A stretch of DNA of 64,000 bases from Flagellimonas hymeniacidonis (GCF_008040165.1 NZ_VRUR01000001.1:1631349-1695348), one strand, 5' to 3'. Shown: positions 43,703 to 51,805, numbered from the stretch's first letter. Notes: generated by a model from the letters alone, not told the origin. A program made the numbers and translations.

Positions 43703-44826
43703 TTTAATTCTGTTTTAAGGGCTGCAAAGAATACATCAATTTGTTCTTTGGTGATGTTTAGTGCTGGCAAAAATCGGAGCAAGTACTTGTTTTTTGCGCT
43801 TCCCGTAAACATATGCTGGTTGTGGATTAGCCTTTTTCGCAGATCTGCAATTTCAAAATCAAATTCAAGCCCCAACATTAATCCTCTCCCTTTTATTTTT
43901 TTTATTTCAGGAATTTCTAATGCTTGCTGCTTAAAATAGTCGCCCAAACGAGTCGCATTAGCCATTAAATCGTCTTTTTCCAAAACTTCCAAAACGGCTA
44001 AGGTTGCTACACAAGCTAAGTGGTTACCACCAAAGGTGGTTCCTAAAAGACCATAACTAGCCTTAATGTTTTCATGAATCAATATACCACCAACAGGAAA
44101 GCCATTTCCCATTCCCTTGGCTATAGAAATAATGTCTGGTTGAATACCATGATGTTGAAATGCGAAGAATTGACCACTTCTACCAAAACCGGATTGCACC
44201 TCATCCGCAATGAGTATTACATTGTTTGACTTGCACTTTTCTTCAACAAATTGATAGAATTCAGTAGTAGGTTCATCCAATCCGCCCACACCCTGAATGG
44301 CTTCCAGTATAACCGCACAATACTCGCCCGAAACGATTGCTTTTTCAAAGACATCAAAATCATTTAAAGCAAGAAAGGTTACCTCTTGTTGTTTATTTAT
44401 GGGTGCATTAATACTAGGGTTGTCTGTTGTAGCCACAGCGGCCGAGGTACGCCCATGAAAACTGTTGCTAAAAGCAATGACTTTTGATTTTCCAGTATGA
44501 AAAGAAGCCATTTTTAGCGCATTTTCATTGGCTTCTGCACCTGAATTACACATGAAAAGATTATAATCTTCACAATGCGAAAGTGCTCCTAGTTTTGTGG
44601 CCAATTGCTCCTGCAATGGGTTTTGGACAGAGTTGCTGTAGAACCCAATAGTATCCAATTGTTCTTTAAGCCTATTTACATAATGCGGGTGGGAATGCCC
44701 AATGGAAATTACAGCATGTCCTCCGTAAAAATCAAGGTATTTCTCACCTTTATCATCTAGTATTTCAATTCCCTTGGCGGATACTGGTGTGACGTCGTAC
44801 AAAGGGTAAACATCAAATAGTTTCAT
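43699..44826 (-). CDS. argD: N-acylornithine aminotransferase
   Basis: This 375-residue class-III PLP aminotransferase has YLDFYGGHAVISIGHSHP, MCNSGAEANENALKMA, SFHGRTSAAVA, VILIADEVQSGFGRSG (Asp bound to the PLP ring) and ISIAKGMGNGFPVG (Schiff-base Lys). It converts acylglutamate semialdehyde to acylornithine. It is 4 bp overlapped with the argF' start and lies 10 bp after proC. Confidence 0.9.
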   Translation of the reverse strand: MKLFDVYPLYDVTPVSAKGIEILDDKGEKYLDFYGGHAVISIGHSHPHYVNRLKEQLDTIGFYSNSVQNPLQEQLATKLGALSHCEDYNLFMCNSGAEANENALKMASFHTGKSKVIAFSNSFHGRTSAAVATTDNPSINAPINKQQEVTFLALNDFDVFEKAIVSGEYCAVILEAIQGVGGLDEPTTEFYQFVEEKCKSNNVILIADEVQSGFGRSGQFFAFQHHGIQPDIISIAKGMGNGFPVGGILIHENIKASYGLLGTTFGGNHLACVATLAVLEVLEKDDLMANATRLGDYFKQQALEIPEIKKIKGRGLMLGLEFDFEIADLRKRLIHNQHMFTGSAKNKYLLRFLPALNITKEQIDVFFAALKTELK

Positions 44827-44836
44827 GTGCTTTATT

Positions 44837-45631
44837 TTAACCCTTCTTAATTTGATTTATTTTTTCAAATGAAGTAACAATACCTCTGATTAAGGAGGAA
44901 CTAAGGCCTTGATGCTCCATTTCGTTTAGCCCTGAAATGGTGCAGCCTTTTGGCGTAGTTACCCGATCAATTTCTTCTTCGGGATGGCTGCCAGATTCAA
45001 TTAAAAGACTAGCGGCACCATTACAGGTATGCATGGCTAGTTCTTGGGCCTCCTTGGCATCAAAACCAAGTTGAATGGCTCCTTGGGTGGTAGCGCGTAT
45101 CAAACGCATCCAAAACGCAATGCCACTTGCGCAGATGACGGTAGCTGCCTGCATTTGATTTTCTGGAATTTCCAAGGTATGCCCCATTCTATTAAAGATG
45201 GCTTTTGCCAAATCAACTCGCTTTTTTCCTAGCTCGTTGCTGCAAAGGCAAGTCATGGAATTGCCCACAGAAATTGCCGTATTGGGCATACTTCTGATGA
45301 TATATTTGTCAGCACCAATGATTTCTTCCATTTTTGAGATACTGAACCCGGTTATAGTACTGATCACTACATGATTTTCTGTAAGCAAGTCTTTCACTTG
45401 TTCTAAAATATTAGCGAAATGTCCAGGTTGTACGGCAAAAATTAGAATATCCGACTGTTTTACTGCTTCTTGATTATCTGACGTAACAGTAACATTACCG
45501 TATTTTTCAAAATCCTTGATTTCTGATGTATTTCTTTTGGTCAAGTACATGGTGGTAGCCCCATTGCTGTGCAAAACTCCTTTTGCAATGGCTAACCCTA
45601 AATTACCTGCTCCTATGATTGCTATTTTCAT
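44837..45631 (-). CDS. proC: Pyrroline-5-carboxylate reductase
   Basis: This 264-residue enzyme has the N-terminal Rossmann motif IAIIGAGNLGLAIAKG, SDILIFAVQPG, the conserved RSMPNTAISVGNSMTCL, and the C-terminal helical domain with TTPKGCTISGLNEME. It reduces pyrroline-5-carboxylate to proline. Placing it inside the arginine operon joins proline and arginine synthesis from glutamate. Such arg-operon proC copies are known in Bacteroidota, and another proC elsewhere in the genome is possible. Confidence 0.9.
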   Translation of the reverse strand: MKIAIIGAGNLGLAIAKGVLHSNGATTMYLTKRNTSEIKDFEKYGNVTVTSDNQEAVKQSDILIFAVQPGHFANILEQVKDLLTENHVVISTITGFSISKMEEIIGADKYIIRSMPNTAISVGNSMTCLCSNELGKKRVDLAKAIFNRMGHTLEIPENQMQAATVICASGIAFWMRLIRATTQGAIQLGFDAKEAQELAMHTCNGAASLLIESGSHPEEEIDRVTTPKGCTISGLNEMEHQGLSSSLIRGIVTSFEKINQIKKG

Positions 45632-45641
45632 AATTATCTTT

Positions 45642-46616
45642 TTAAAAAACGCCTGCTTTTAATTGTAATCCTTCATTCTCTGTAAAACCGAACATTAAAT
45701 TCATATTATGAACCGCTTGTCCTGATGCTCCTTTGATGAGGTTGTCTATGGCAGATGTTATCAGTAGTTGGTTTTTATGTTGGTGTAAGTGAATATGGCA
45801 CTGATTGGTGTTTACTACTTGTTTTAGATGGATGGGTTCATCTGAAATATGTGTAAAAGCCGCTTCGGAATAAAAATCTTGATAGAGTTTTTGCGCAGAT
45901 TCCAAGCTTCCTTCAAAGGTGGTATATGCAGTGGCTAAAATACCTCGTGTAAAATTTCCTCTGTTGGGTAGAAAATATAATTCTCCGATGGCGTTTTTAA
46001 AGGAAGCCAAACTTTCACCTATTTCACCCAAATGTTGGTGCGTAAAGGGTTTGTACCAAGAAACATTATTATTTCTCCAACTAAAATGAGAGGTAGAAGA
46101 TAATCCAACCCCAGCACCAGTACTTCCCGTTACCGCATTTACATGTACGTCATTGCTCAACAAATCCTCTTTTGCCAAAGGCAATAAGGCAAGTTGAATG
46201 GCAGTGGCAAAACAACCCGGGTTAGCAATAGCAACGGCTTTGGTTATTGCTGTCTTGTTTAATTCTGGAAGACCATATACAAACATTGTTCCGTTGAATT
46301 TGGCATCTTTGTTCAATCTAAAATCGTTGCTTAGATCAATAACTTTTGTTTGCTTGGAAAATGTGTTGTCTTCTAAGAATTGCGTTGAGTTGCCATGCCC
46401 TAAACATAAAAAGACAACATCTACATCAGGATTTATTTCTCCTGAAAACAACAAGTCTGTCACTCCCAATAAATCTTGATGGGCTGAGGTTACCGGTTTT
46501 CCTGCTCTCGTTGTGCTGTACACAAAGTCAATACTGGCTTGGGAATGATTCAGCAATAACCTGATTAATTCCCCGCCTGTATATCCCGAACCGCCTATGA
46601 TTCCAACTTTAATCAT
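45642..46616 (-). CDS. argC: N-acetyl-gamma-glutamyl-phosphate reductase
   Basis: This 324-residue enzyme has GIIGGSGYTGGELIRLL (NADPH loop), VIDLSNDFRL, VYGLPELN, and IANPGCFATAIQLAL, which holds the catalytic Cys. It reduces acylglutamyl phosphate to the semialdehyde. Its start overlaps the argG stop by 4 bp and it lies 10 bp before proC, in an uninterrupted operon. Confidence 0.93.
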   Translation of the reverse strand: MIKVGIIGGSGYTGGELIRLLLNHSQASIDFVYSTTRAGKPVTSAHQDLLGVTDLLFSGEINPDVDVVFLCLGHGNSTQFLEDNTFSKQTKVIDLSNDFRLNKDAKFNGTMFVYGLPELNKTAITKAVAIANPGCFATAIQLALLPLAKEDLLSNDVHVNAVTGSTGAGVGLSSTSHFSWRNNNVSWYKPFTHQHLGEIGESLASFKNAIGELYFLPNRGNFTRGILATAYTTFEGSLESAQKLYQDFYSEAAFTHISDEPIHLKQVVNTNQCHIHLHQHKNQLLITSAIDNLIKGASGQAVHNMNLMFGFTENEGLQLKAGVF

Positions 46617-47800
46617 AATGCCTGATTTATATGGTTTGCAATTTTACCCGAATTGGACAGAATTTTAATGAATCCCTTCGCATCGTCTGCGGTCCAACCT
46701 TTGTTCATTTCTCCATAACTCCCAAAGGAGGCGTTCATTAAATCATGGTTCGATGAAACCCCATTCAATTCAAATCGATAAGGGTGTAGTGTTAGGGAAA
46801 CTTCACCTGAGACATTTTTTTGAGTGTCTTCTAAAAAAGCTTCTATATTTCGCATGACTTCATCTAAATAATTTCCTTCATGCAACAGCATTCCATAGAA
46901 ATTGCCCAATTGCTCTTTTTGATATTGTTGCCATTTGCTAAGGGTATGTTTTTCCAGTAGGTGATGTGCTTTTATAATGATTAAAGATGCAGCAGCTTCA
47001 AAACCCACTCTTCCCTTTATACCAATAATCGTATCTCCTACATGGATATCCCTACCTATGGCATATTTTGAGGCAATAGCCTCCAGTTTTTCAATATTTT
47101 CAACGGGATTTGCAGTTTCCCCATCAATAGAAACCAATTCTCCTTGTTTAAACCCAAGTTTCACTTCTTTTGGAAATTCCTTTTCCAATTGGCTTGGATA
47201 GGCGGATCCCGGCAAGGGCAAGTGAGAGGTCAGGGTTTCGTCCCCACCAACTGAAGTTCCCCATAGTCCTCTATTTATAGAGTATTTGGCTTTTTCCCAA
47301 GGATAATCAATGCCATTTTTTTGCAAATAGTCAATTTCCACTTCTCTGGACAGTTTATTATCTCGGATTGGGGTAATGATTTTTATTTCTGGAGCCATAA
47401 TCTGAAAAATCATATCGAACCTGACCTGATCATTCCCGGCGCCAGTGCTTCCATGTGCAATGTACTCCGCTCCAATTTTTTTGGCATGATTTGCAATTTC
47501 AATGGCTTGAACGATACGCTCTGCACTTACGGAAAGGGGATAGGTATTATTTCTAAGAACATTTCCAAAGATGAGGTACTTTACCACTTTTTCATAAAAA
47601 TTGGAAACAGCATCGATAGAGGTATAGGAAGATGCACCTAAATCCAATGCTTTTTGTTGAATCCCCAGAATTTCTTCTTTTGAGAAACCTCCGGTATTTA
47701 CACTTACTGCATGGACTTCAAAACCTTCTTCCTGCGAGAGATATTTGGCGCAGTAAGAGGTATCTAGGCCACCACTATAGGCCAGCACTAATTTTTTCAT
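46613..47800 (-). CDS. argG: Argininosuccinate synthase
   Basis: This 395-residue enzyme has the N-terminal ATP motif LVLAYSGGLDTSYCAKYL, the IAHGSTGAGNDQVRFD citrulline/ATP site, and PWEKAKYSINRGLWG. It joins citrulline with aspartate. It overlaps the GNAT gene stop by 4 bp and precedes argC with a 4-bp overlap, so expression is coupled. Confidence 0.95.
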   Translation of the reverse strand: MKKLVLAYSGGLDTSYCAKYLSQEEGFEVHAVSVNTGGFSKEEILGIQQKALDLGASSYTSIDAVSNFYEKVVKYLIFGNVLRNNTYPLSVSAERIVQAIEIANHAKKIGAEYIAHGSTGAGNDQVRFDMIFQIMAPEIKIITPIRDNKLSREVEIDYLQKNGIDYPWEKAKYSINRGLWGTSVGGDETLTSHLPLPGSAYPSQLEKEFPKEVKLGFKQGELVSIDGETANPVENIEKLEAIASKYAIGRDIHVGDTIIGIKGRVGFEAAASLIIIKAHHLLEKHTLSKWQQYQKEQLGNFYGMLLHEGNYLDEVMRNIEAFLEDTQKNVSGEVSLTLHPYRFELNGVSSNHDLMNASFGSYGEMNKGWTADDAKGFIKILSNSGKIANHINQAL

Positions 47801-48411
47801 TTTGTTTTCTTTTTTAGGAAAAGGTTTTCCTTGATTCGTTTTAGGCGTTTAAACGCTTTTCCATTTAATCTTTTTGATTCGGTTTTGGAAACCTCTGGAT
47901 CATACAACATTCCAGTGCATAGGCACATATTTCGTTCAGTTCGGGTGAGAATGTCAAAATTCTTGCAAGTTTGACAGCCCTTCCAAAATTCTGGATCATC
48001 GGTAAGCTCGGAAAAGGTAACTGGTTTATACCCTAGTTCGTAGTTCATCTTCATAACTGCTAGACCAGTAGTTATTCCAAAAATTTTGGCATCAGGAAAC
48101 TTCGCTTTTGAAAGCTCAAAAACAGCTTTTTTTATTTGTTTTGCTAGGCCTTGTTTTCGATAATCTGGATGAACAATCAATCCAGAATTGGCCACAAAGT
48201 TTTTATTTCCCCAAACTTCAATATAACAGAAGCCAGCGAACTTTTCGCCATCCAAAGCAATTACTGCATTGCCATTCTGCAATCGTTTTATGATGTATTC
48301 CGGAGAACGCTGGGCAATACCGGTACCGCGAACCTTAGCTGATTCTGTAATGGTATCGCTTATAATCTGTGCGTACTTATAATGTGATTCGTTAGCAATA
48401 ATGATGTCCAT
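47797..48411 (-). CDS. GNAT acetyltransferase at the head of the arginine operon, with four-Cys C-terminus
   Basis: This 204-residue protein has a GNAT fold with the acetyl-CoA loop HPDYRKQGLAKQIK and the preceding strand SGLIV. It is first in the arginine operon, where it is the likely N-acyltransferase that starts the pathway on glutamate. After the GNAT core come Cys146, Cys149, Cys163 and Cys165 (CQTC and MCLC), which could bind a metal, then a Lys-rich tail. The acyl donor (acetyl- or succinyl-CoA) is not evident. The 217 bp upstream contains the presumed operon promoter, but I could not place it. Confidence 0.8.
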   Translation of the reverse strand: MDIIIANESHYKYAQIISDTITESAKVRGTGIAQRSPEYIIKRLQNGNAVIALDGEKFAGFCYIEVWGNKNFVANSGLIVHPDYRKQGLAKQIKKAVFELSKAKFPDAKIFGITTGLAVMKMNYELGYKPVTFSELTDDPEFWKGCQTCKNFDILTRTERNMCLCTGMLYDPEVSKTESKRLNGKAFKRLKRIKENLFLKKKTK

Positions 48412-48628
48412 TGCTATTATATTTTAAACTGATAAATAATTGAAAGTTGTGTGATTTTTTGCGGAAATGGACTCACCTATTTCCATACGAATTGTGCACC
48501 CTTACGGGCGACGACGTGGAGAGAATGGACGTACGGGAGCAAGATTGCTCAATAGGAATATTATGTTTTGTTGTCCTTTCATTATGGGTTAAAAGTACAA
48601 ATTAATTCCAATTGGCATAAGAAAGGTA

Positions 48629-49993
48629 TTATTTTTTGAAGAAATGTAACTTTTTCTCCCCTTTACCTATTATTTCATAAATCAAAAACCCAAAAACAAG
48701 GATATACTCAATGGTGAGTAACCAAAGATTCTCCTTAAAATCAGGGTTGGAATATGCATAATAGCTTAAAACAATCGCAAGAGACCAAACCATTGCATAC
48801 TGGTATTTTGTAAAAACACTCAACACGATTAAAAAGACAATATACCATGGATGCACCGTACTAGATAGGAAGTAATACCCTGTAAGTATGATGAGCATTG
48901 AGATAATTAAGGTGTTAAGATTCTGATTTCTTCGTAGAAAGGTTAGCACCAGTGTTCCGAGTATTACAGAAATGGCTACCACTTTTCCATAGACTTTCAC
49001 CAATTCCCATGGTTTTGCATCAAAACAGCTTACCCAAATCTTTTTAACAGCATTGTAGATTCCAGCATTAAATTCAAAATTGGAAAACCATAGCCCAACC
49101 GTTTCTGAGTAGTTGTTTATGAATGAAGGGGAATAAAAAGGGAATAAAAGTATGACGCAGCTTGCACCAACTAAAAGATAAAATAGCGTACTTTTTTTAA
49201 AGCCAAAATATTTTAGGAAAAGTGGTAAAAATAGAATGGGCACAAGTTTTACCATAATGGACAGGGAGTAGATTGGAGCGGCCCAAATCCATTTGTTTAT
49301 AGAAACCAAATAGAGCGACCAAACAAAGAAAAACAGCATTACGCCTTCAAAATGCAGATTTCCAGTTAATTCTACTATTGCTAATGGATTTAAAAAGTAC
49401 CAAAAAGCCATGTGCGGAGATCGATTAAGGCTTTGCAATAGCTTTCTTCCAAAATAGAGAATACCTATATCTGCTAAAATTATGGTCAAACGCATGATAA
49501 CGATTGATCCCAAGATGCTTCCTCCTCCCAAAAAAGCGGAAATGGTGAATATGAACTGGTTTATTGGCGGGTAATTGCTAAAGTGCTTTGCGCTTAAATC
49601 CCCCATGCCCTGATGTAATTCAATAGCGTTTGCCACAGGTAAATTACCCTGTTCTATTAACTGGTTGGGCAGGAATAAATAGGGATTGATTCCGTTTTTA
49701 ATCAATTCTCCATCCCAAATAAAGCGGTAAAAATCTTGGGAAAGGTTTGGTTCCGTTAGTAGAAAAACCAAACGAAAGAGTATTCCTGAAACCAAAAGGA
49801 ACTTAAAGTTCCATTTTTCAAATTGGATCAGTTTGTAGTGGAAGAAAAACAGCGCAACAAATAACGAAAGTAGTTTTGGAAAATCTTCACGCTCTAAATC
49901 ATAGGCAAAGACCGTATAAAACGAAATACAACCCAAAACTATTAAGATGGAATAGGTGTGGAGCTTCCAAAATTTTATGATTTGTTGGGGCAT
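48629..49993 (-). CDS. GT87/DUF2029-like membrane glycosyltransferase
   Basis: This 454-residue polytopic protein has about eleven helices. The first outer loop holds DFYRFIWDGELIKNGINPY, the Asp-bearing loop typical of GT-C enzymes that use polyprenyl-phosphate sugars. FLSSTVHPWYIVFLI near residue 380 is another family mark. It probably transfers mannose or a similar sugar to a lipid or protein on the outer face of the inner membrane. It is not obviously co-transcribed with neighbours. A strong hairpin lies 76 bp upstream. Confidence 0.75.
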   Translation of the reverse strand: MPQQIIKFWKLHTYSILIVLGCISFYTVFAYDLEREDFPKLLSLFVALFFFHYKLIQFEKWNFKFLLVSGILFRLVFLLTEPNLSQDFYRFIWDGELIKNGINPYLFLPNQLIEQGNLPVANAIELHQGMGDLSAKHFSNYPPINQFIFTISAFLGGGSILGSIVIMRLTIILADIGILYFGRKLLQSLNRSPHMAFWYFLNPLAIVELTGNLHFEGVMLFFFVWSLYLVSINKWIWAAPIYSLSIMVKLVPILFLPLFLKYFGFKKSTLFYLLVGASCVILLFPFYSPSFINNYSETVGLWFSNFEFNAGIYNAVKKIWVSCFDAKPWELVKVYGKVVAISVILGTLVLTFLRRNQNLNTLIISMLIILTGYYFLSSTVHPWYIVFLIVLSVFTKYQYAMVWSLAIVLSYYAYSNPDFKENLWLLTIEYILVFGFLIYEIIGKGEKKLHFFKK

Positions 49994-50068
49994 CTGTGAC
50001 GAATATTTTTTACGCTTGTAAAAAGTATAAAAATATATCCGATTTAAGACTTTTCAATGGGATAATAA

Positions 50069-50105
50069 CCCGTTGTGTATTTGAAGGGCAGTAATACACA
50101 ACGGG
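50069..50105. terminator. Strong hairpin between two minus-strand genes
   Basis: The 12-bp perfect arms CCCGTTGTGTAT (50069-50080) and ATACACAACGGG (50094-50105) enclose a 13-nt loop. The hairpin follows the GyrI-like gene by 15 bp and may end it, although no good T-run follows. The GTGTAT/ATACAC arms recall the cassette-associated R2 and R3 elements. Confidence 0.5.
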
Positions 50106-50120
50106 AGGTTAATTTTGATA

Positions 50121-50582
50121 CTATTCTGTGGCAATTAAAATTTCTGCCTCACCATTGGTGGGGTTCATTGCTTTTTCACCATAAATTTCAATATCTGTGG
50201 TGTACGTTCTTTTCAAATCTGTTTTCCAAATATCCATCCAAGTGTTGATTACAGCATCTTTGGTAAGGTCACCTTTTGCCACAAATTGGGTATAATTGGC
50301 AGCTGGAACCATTTTTACGGTCATGTCCTCTGGAATATTATCCAAGTTGAACACATTACAGCCAATAACTATGGTGTAAGGTGCGGTATGATCCCCTTCA
50401 TAGTCGGTATAAATGGCATAAATGGTATCGTCTATTTTGTGTGGTATTCTACTGGGCACATTTTCTGCCATAAATTTTTCCCAAAGCTGTGGAATATCTT
50501 TTTCAGCTTTTCCTTTACTGTTAGATGTTCTGGCAGAAAGGCCAACAATGGTCAATGCGTCTTTTTTTGTGATAGTCATCAT
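50121..50582 (-). CDS. GyrI-like/effector-binding-domain protein
   Basis: This 153-residue protein starts at ATG 50582 (a second ATG follows at once). A GTG extension to 50603 falls on a TATTTTTG promoter-like element and is rejected. The pattern matches the AraC effector-binding/GyrI fold: ALTIVGLSARTSN, TIYAIYTDYEGDHTAPYTIVIG, the AANYTQFVAKGDL segment, and WKTDLKRTYTTDIEIYGEK. It has no DNA-binding domain. Stand-alone members may bind small hydrophobic ligands. Confidence 0.78.
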   Translation of the reverse strand: MMTITKKDALTIVGLSARTSNSKGKAEKDIPQLWEKFMAENVPSRIPHKIDDTIYAIYTDYEGDHTAPYTIVIGCNVFNLDNIPEDMTVKMVPAANYTQFVAKGDLTKDAVINTWMDIWKTDLKRTYTTDIEIYGEKAMNPTNGEAEILIATE

Positions 50583-50671
50583 GATATATTTAAGATTTGA
50601 CACAAAAATATTATCAGGTTATGACAAGGGTATGTCAGGGGTATTTGAAATTGCTAAATTTATCTATTGTG

Positions 50672-50769
50672 TCCATCAATTTCATCTGGATTTTTCATTA
50701 AAAATTCCCGAACTTCACTTATCGTAGGATATAAATCATTAAAACGAATTCATATCCTTTTTAGTTAGG
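50672..50769 (-). repeat. R1 repeat copy C (reverse orientation)
   Basis: Read on the minus strand it contains TCGTTTTAATG, ACGATAAGTGAAGTTCGGGA, an A+T-rich run and ATCCAG. It aligns with copy A in the first part and copy D in the tail. It sits on the 5' side of the plus-strand cargo of unit 3, so its orientation flips together with the genes. Confidence 0.65.
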
Positions 50770-50784
50770 CACAAGTTGACCAAA

Positions 50785-51138
50785 ATGCGAACAGAAGAAT
50801 ATAATAGAATAACGAAAGAGGGAAACGTACTTGATTTTGGAGCGCTAAAAGAAACTAAAAAGCAACTCGGAATTAATAAATTGACGGAACTTGAATCTGA
50901 AATTGACCGAATAATAGCGGAAAATAAAATTCAAAAACCTGAATTGCATAATAAACAGAATAGTGAGGAAACTGACTTTTATCGGATTGACTTAAACTCT
51001 GACCAAATTGAAATTATTGTTTCTATGTTTGGAGATTTGGAAGTTGGAAATCTCGGACTGAACTATGAAACGACTTATTCTGCTAACTTCTTTGCTAAAA
51101 TGCTTGATAAGTGGAATAATTTACCAAATTACAGATAA
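50785..51138 (+). CDS. Small protein upstream of HEPN-like gene (cassette 3 cargo)
   Basis: This 117-residue protein starts at ATG 50785. A TTG three codons earlier is less likely. It is charged, with a helical first half (KETKKQLGINKLTELESEI) and a more ordered C-terminal part (LNSDQIEIIVSMFGDLEVGN). No family is recognised. Its stop is 2 bp before the next ATG, so the pair is translated together. It could be the antitoxin or partner of the HEPN-like protein, by position only. Confidence 0.6.
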   Translation: MRTEEYNRITKEGNVLDFGALKETKKQLGINKLTELESEIDRIIAENKIQKPELHNKQNSEETDFYRIDLNSDQIEIIVSMFGDLEVGNLGLNYETTYSANFFAKMLDKWNNLPNYR

Positions 51139-51140
51139 AA

Positions 51141-51602
51141 ATGAGTGAGGAAAAACCACCACACCTGAACGCTAAACAAATCAGAGAAGGAACTCAAAAA
51201 GGACTAAAGAAGTATGAAAACTTAAGTTTTATTGAGCAATATGCTATGTATATGGGAATGGCACAAATACTCGAATTTGGACTGAAAAAGTTATTTGAAG
51301 AGAAATTTGGAGGAAATCTTGACGATATGGAAAGATGGACTCTCGGCAAAACTAGAGTTGAACTTGAAAAAAAAGGATTGAGAACAGACTTTATTGCTCT
51401 TCTCAAAGAGGTTACAGATTCAAGAAATCATATAGCACACGAAATTCTAGCAAATGAAGCGCTTATGAATGGAATGATGAATAAATTAAATGTACAAGGA
51501 GGATTTTCTAAAAACCAAAGATTTCTTTGGAAAGCAATAAATGAACTTGAACACACCTGTTTTCTCTTTGACTGGACGAATGAAAATAATGGTTGGGATT
51601 AA
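51141..51602 (+). CDS. HEPN-like helical protein (cassette 3 cargo)
   Basis: This 153-residue all-helical protein contains DSRNHIAHEIL, in which Arg95 and His100 fit the R-x4-6-H RNase motif of HEPN domains, preceded by two long helices as in that fold. HEPN proteins are common RNases in toxin-antitoxin and phage-defence modules. It follows a small co-translated gene and sits in a mobile-looking unit, which supports a toxin or defence role. The match is a short motif, so the assignment is tentative. Confidence 0.55.
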   Translation: MSEEKPPHLNAKQIREGTQKGLKKYENLSFIEQYAMYMGMAQILEFGLKKLFEEKFGGNLDDMERWTLGKTRVELEKKGLRTDFIALLKEVTDSRNHIAHEILANEALMNGMMNKLNVQGGFSKNQRFLWKAINELEHTCFLFDWTNENNGWD

Positions 51603-51621
51603 AAAACCAGTGCCTAGCACC

Positions 51622-51731
51622 GTGTATAATTAATTGCTTGGTTCTCGCCTACTTACGAACATTCCTGCGGAATATTCTATCTGTGATTTATTTGCTAAAT
51701 TAGTTGCTTAACCACGCAACTAATCATACAC
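51622..51731. repeat. R3 element, 110 bp with 20-bp imperfect inverted ends
   Basis: Arms at 51622-51641 and 51712-51731 pair at 17 of 20 positions, beginning GTGTAT and ending ATACAC. An inner hairpin (ATTCC, TGC, GGAAT) lies near 51661-51673. It adjoins the 3' inner end of unit 3 as R2 does in unit 2. After its outer side both continue CGATAAGTG in cargo orientation. Confidence 0.6.
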
Positions 51732-51805
51732 AACAACGATAAGTGCCATCATAAAAACTCGCACTCCTATGCCGGTGAGCATTTTACTTTAAGGAGTACG
51801 CATAA

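Larger units (their letters stand above)
50716..51745. mobile_element. Cassette unit 3 (inverted-end accessory gene unit)
   Basis: Outer ends CACTTATCGT (50716-50725) and ACGATAAGTG (51736-51745) are a perfect 10-bp inverted pair. Inner ends share TAGGCAC: TTAGGCAC at 50764-50771, and GTGCCTA at 51610-51616 on the other side. It carries two plus-strand genes. Element R3 lies on the 3' side and R1 copy C on the 5' side. The layout is that of unit 2 inverted. Confidence 0.55.

Noticed and set aside
37284..51745. Classical integron attC sites
   Set aside because: The inner ends GTTGTAGG/GTTGTACA do not satisfy GTTRRRY, and no integron integrase gene is in the window.
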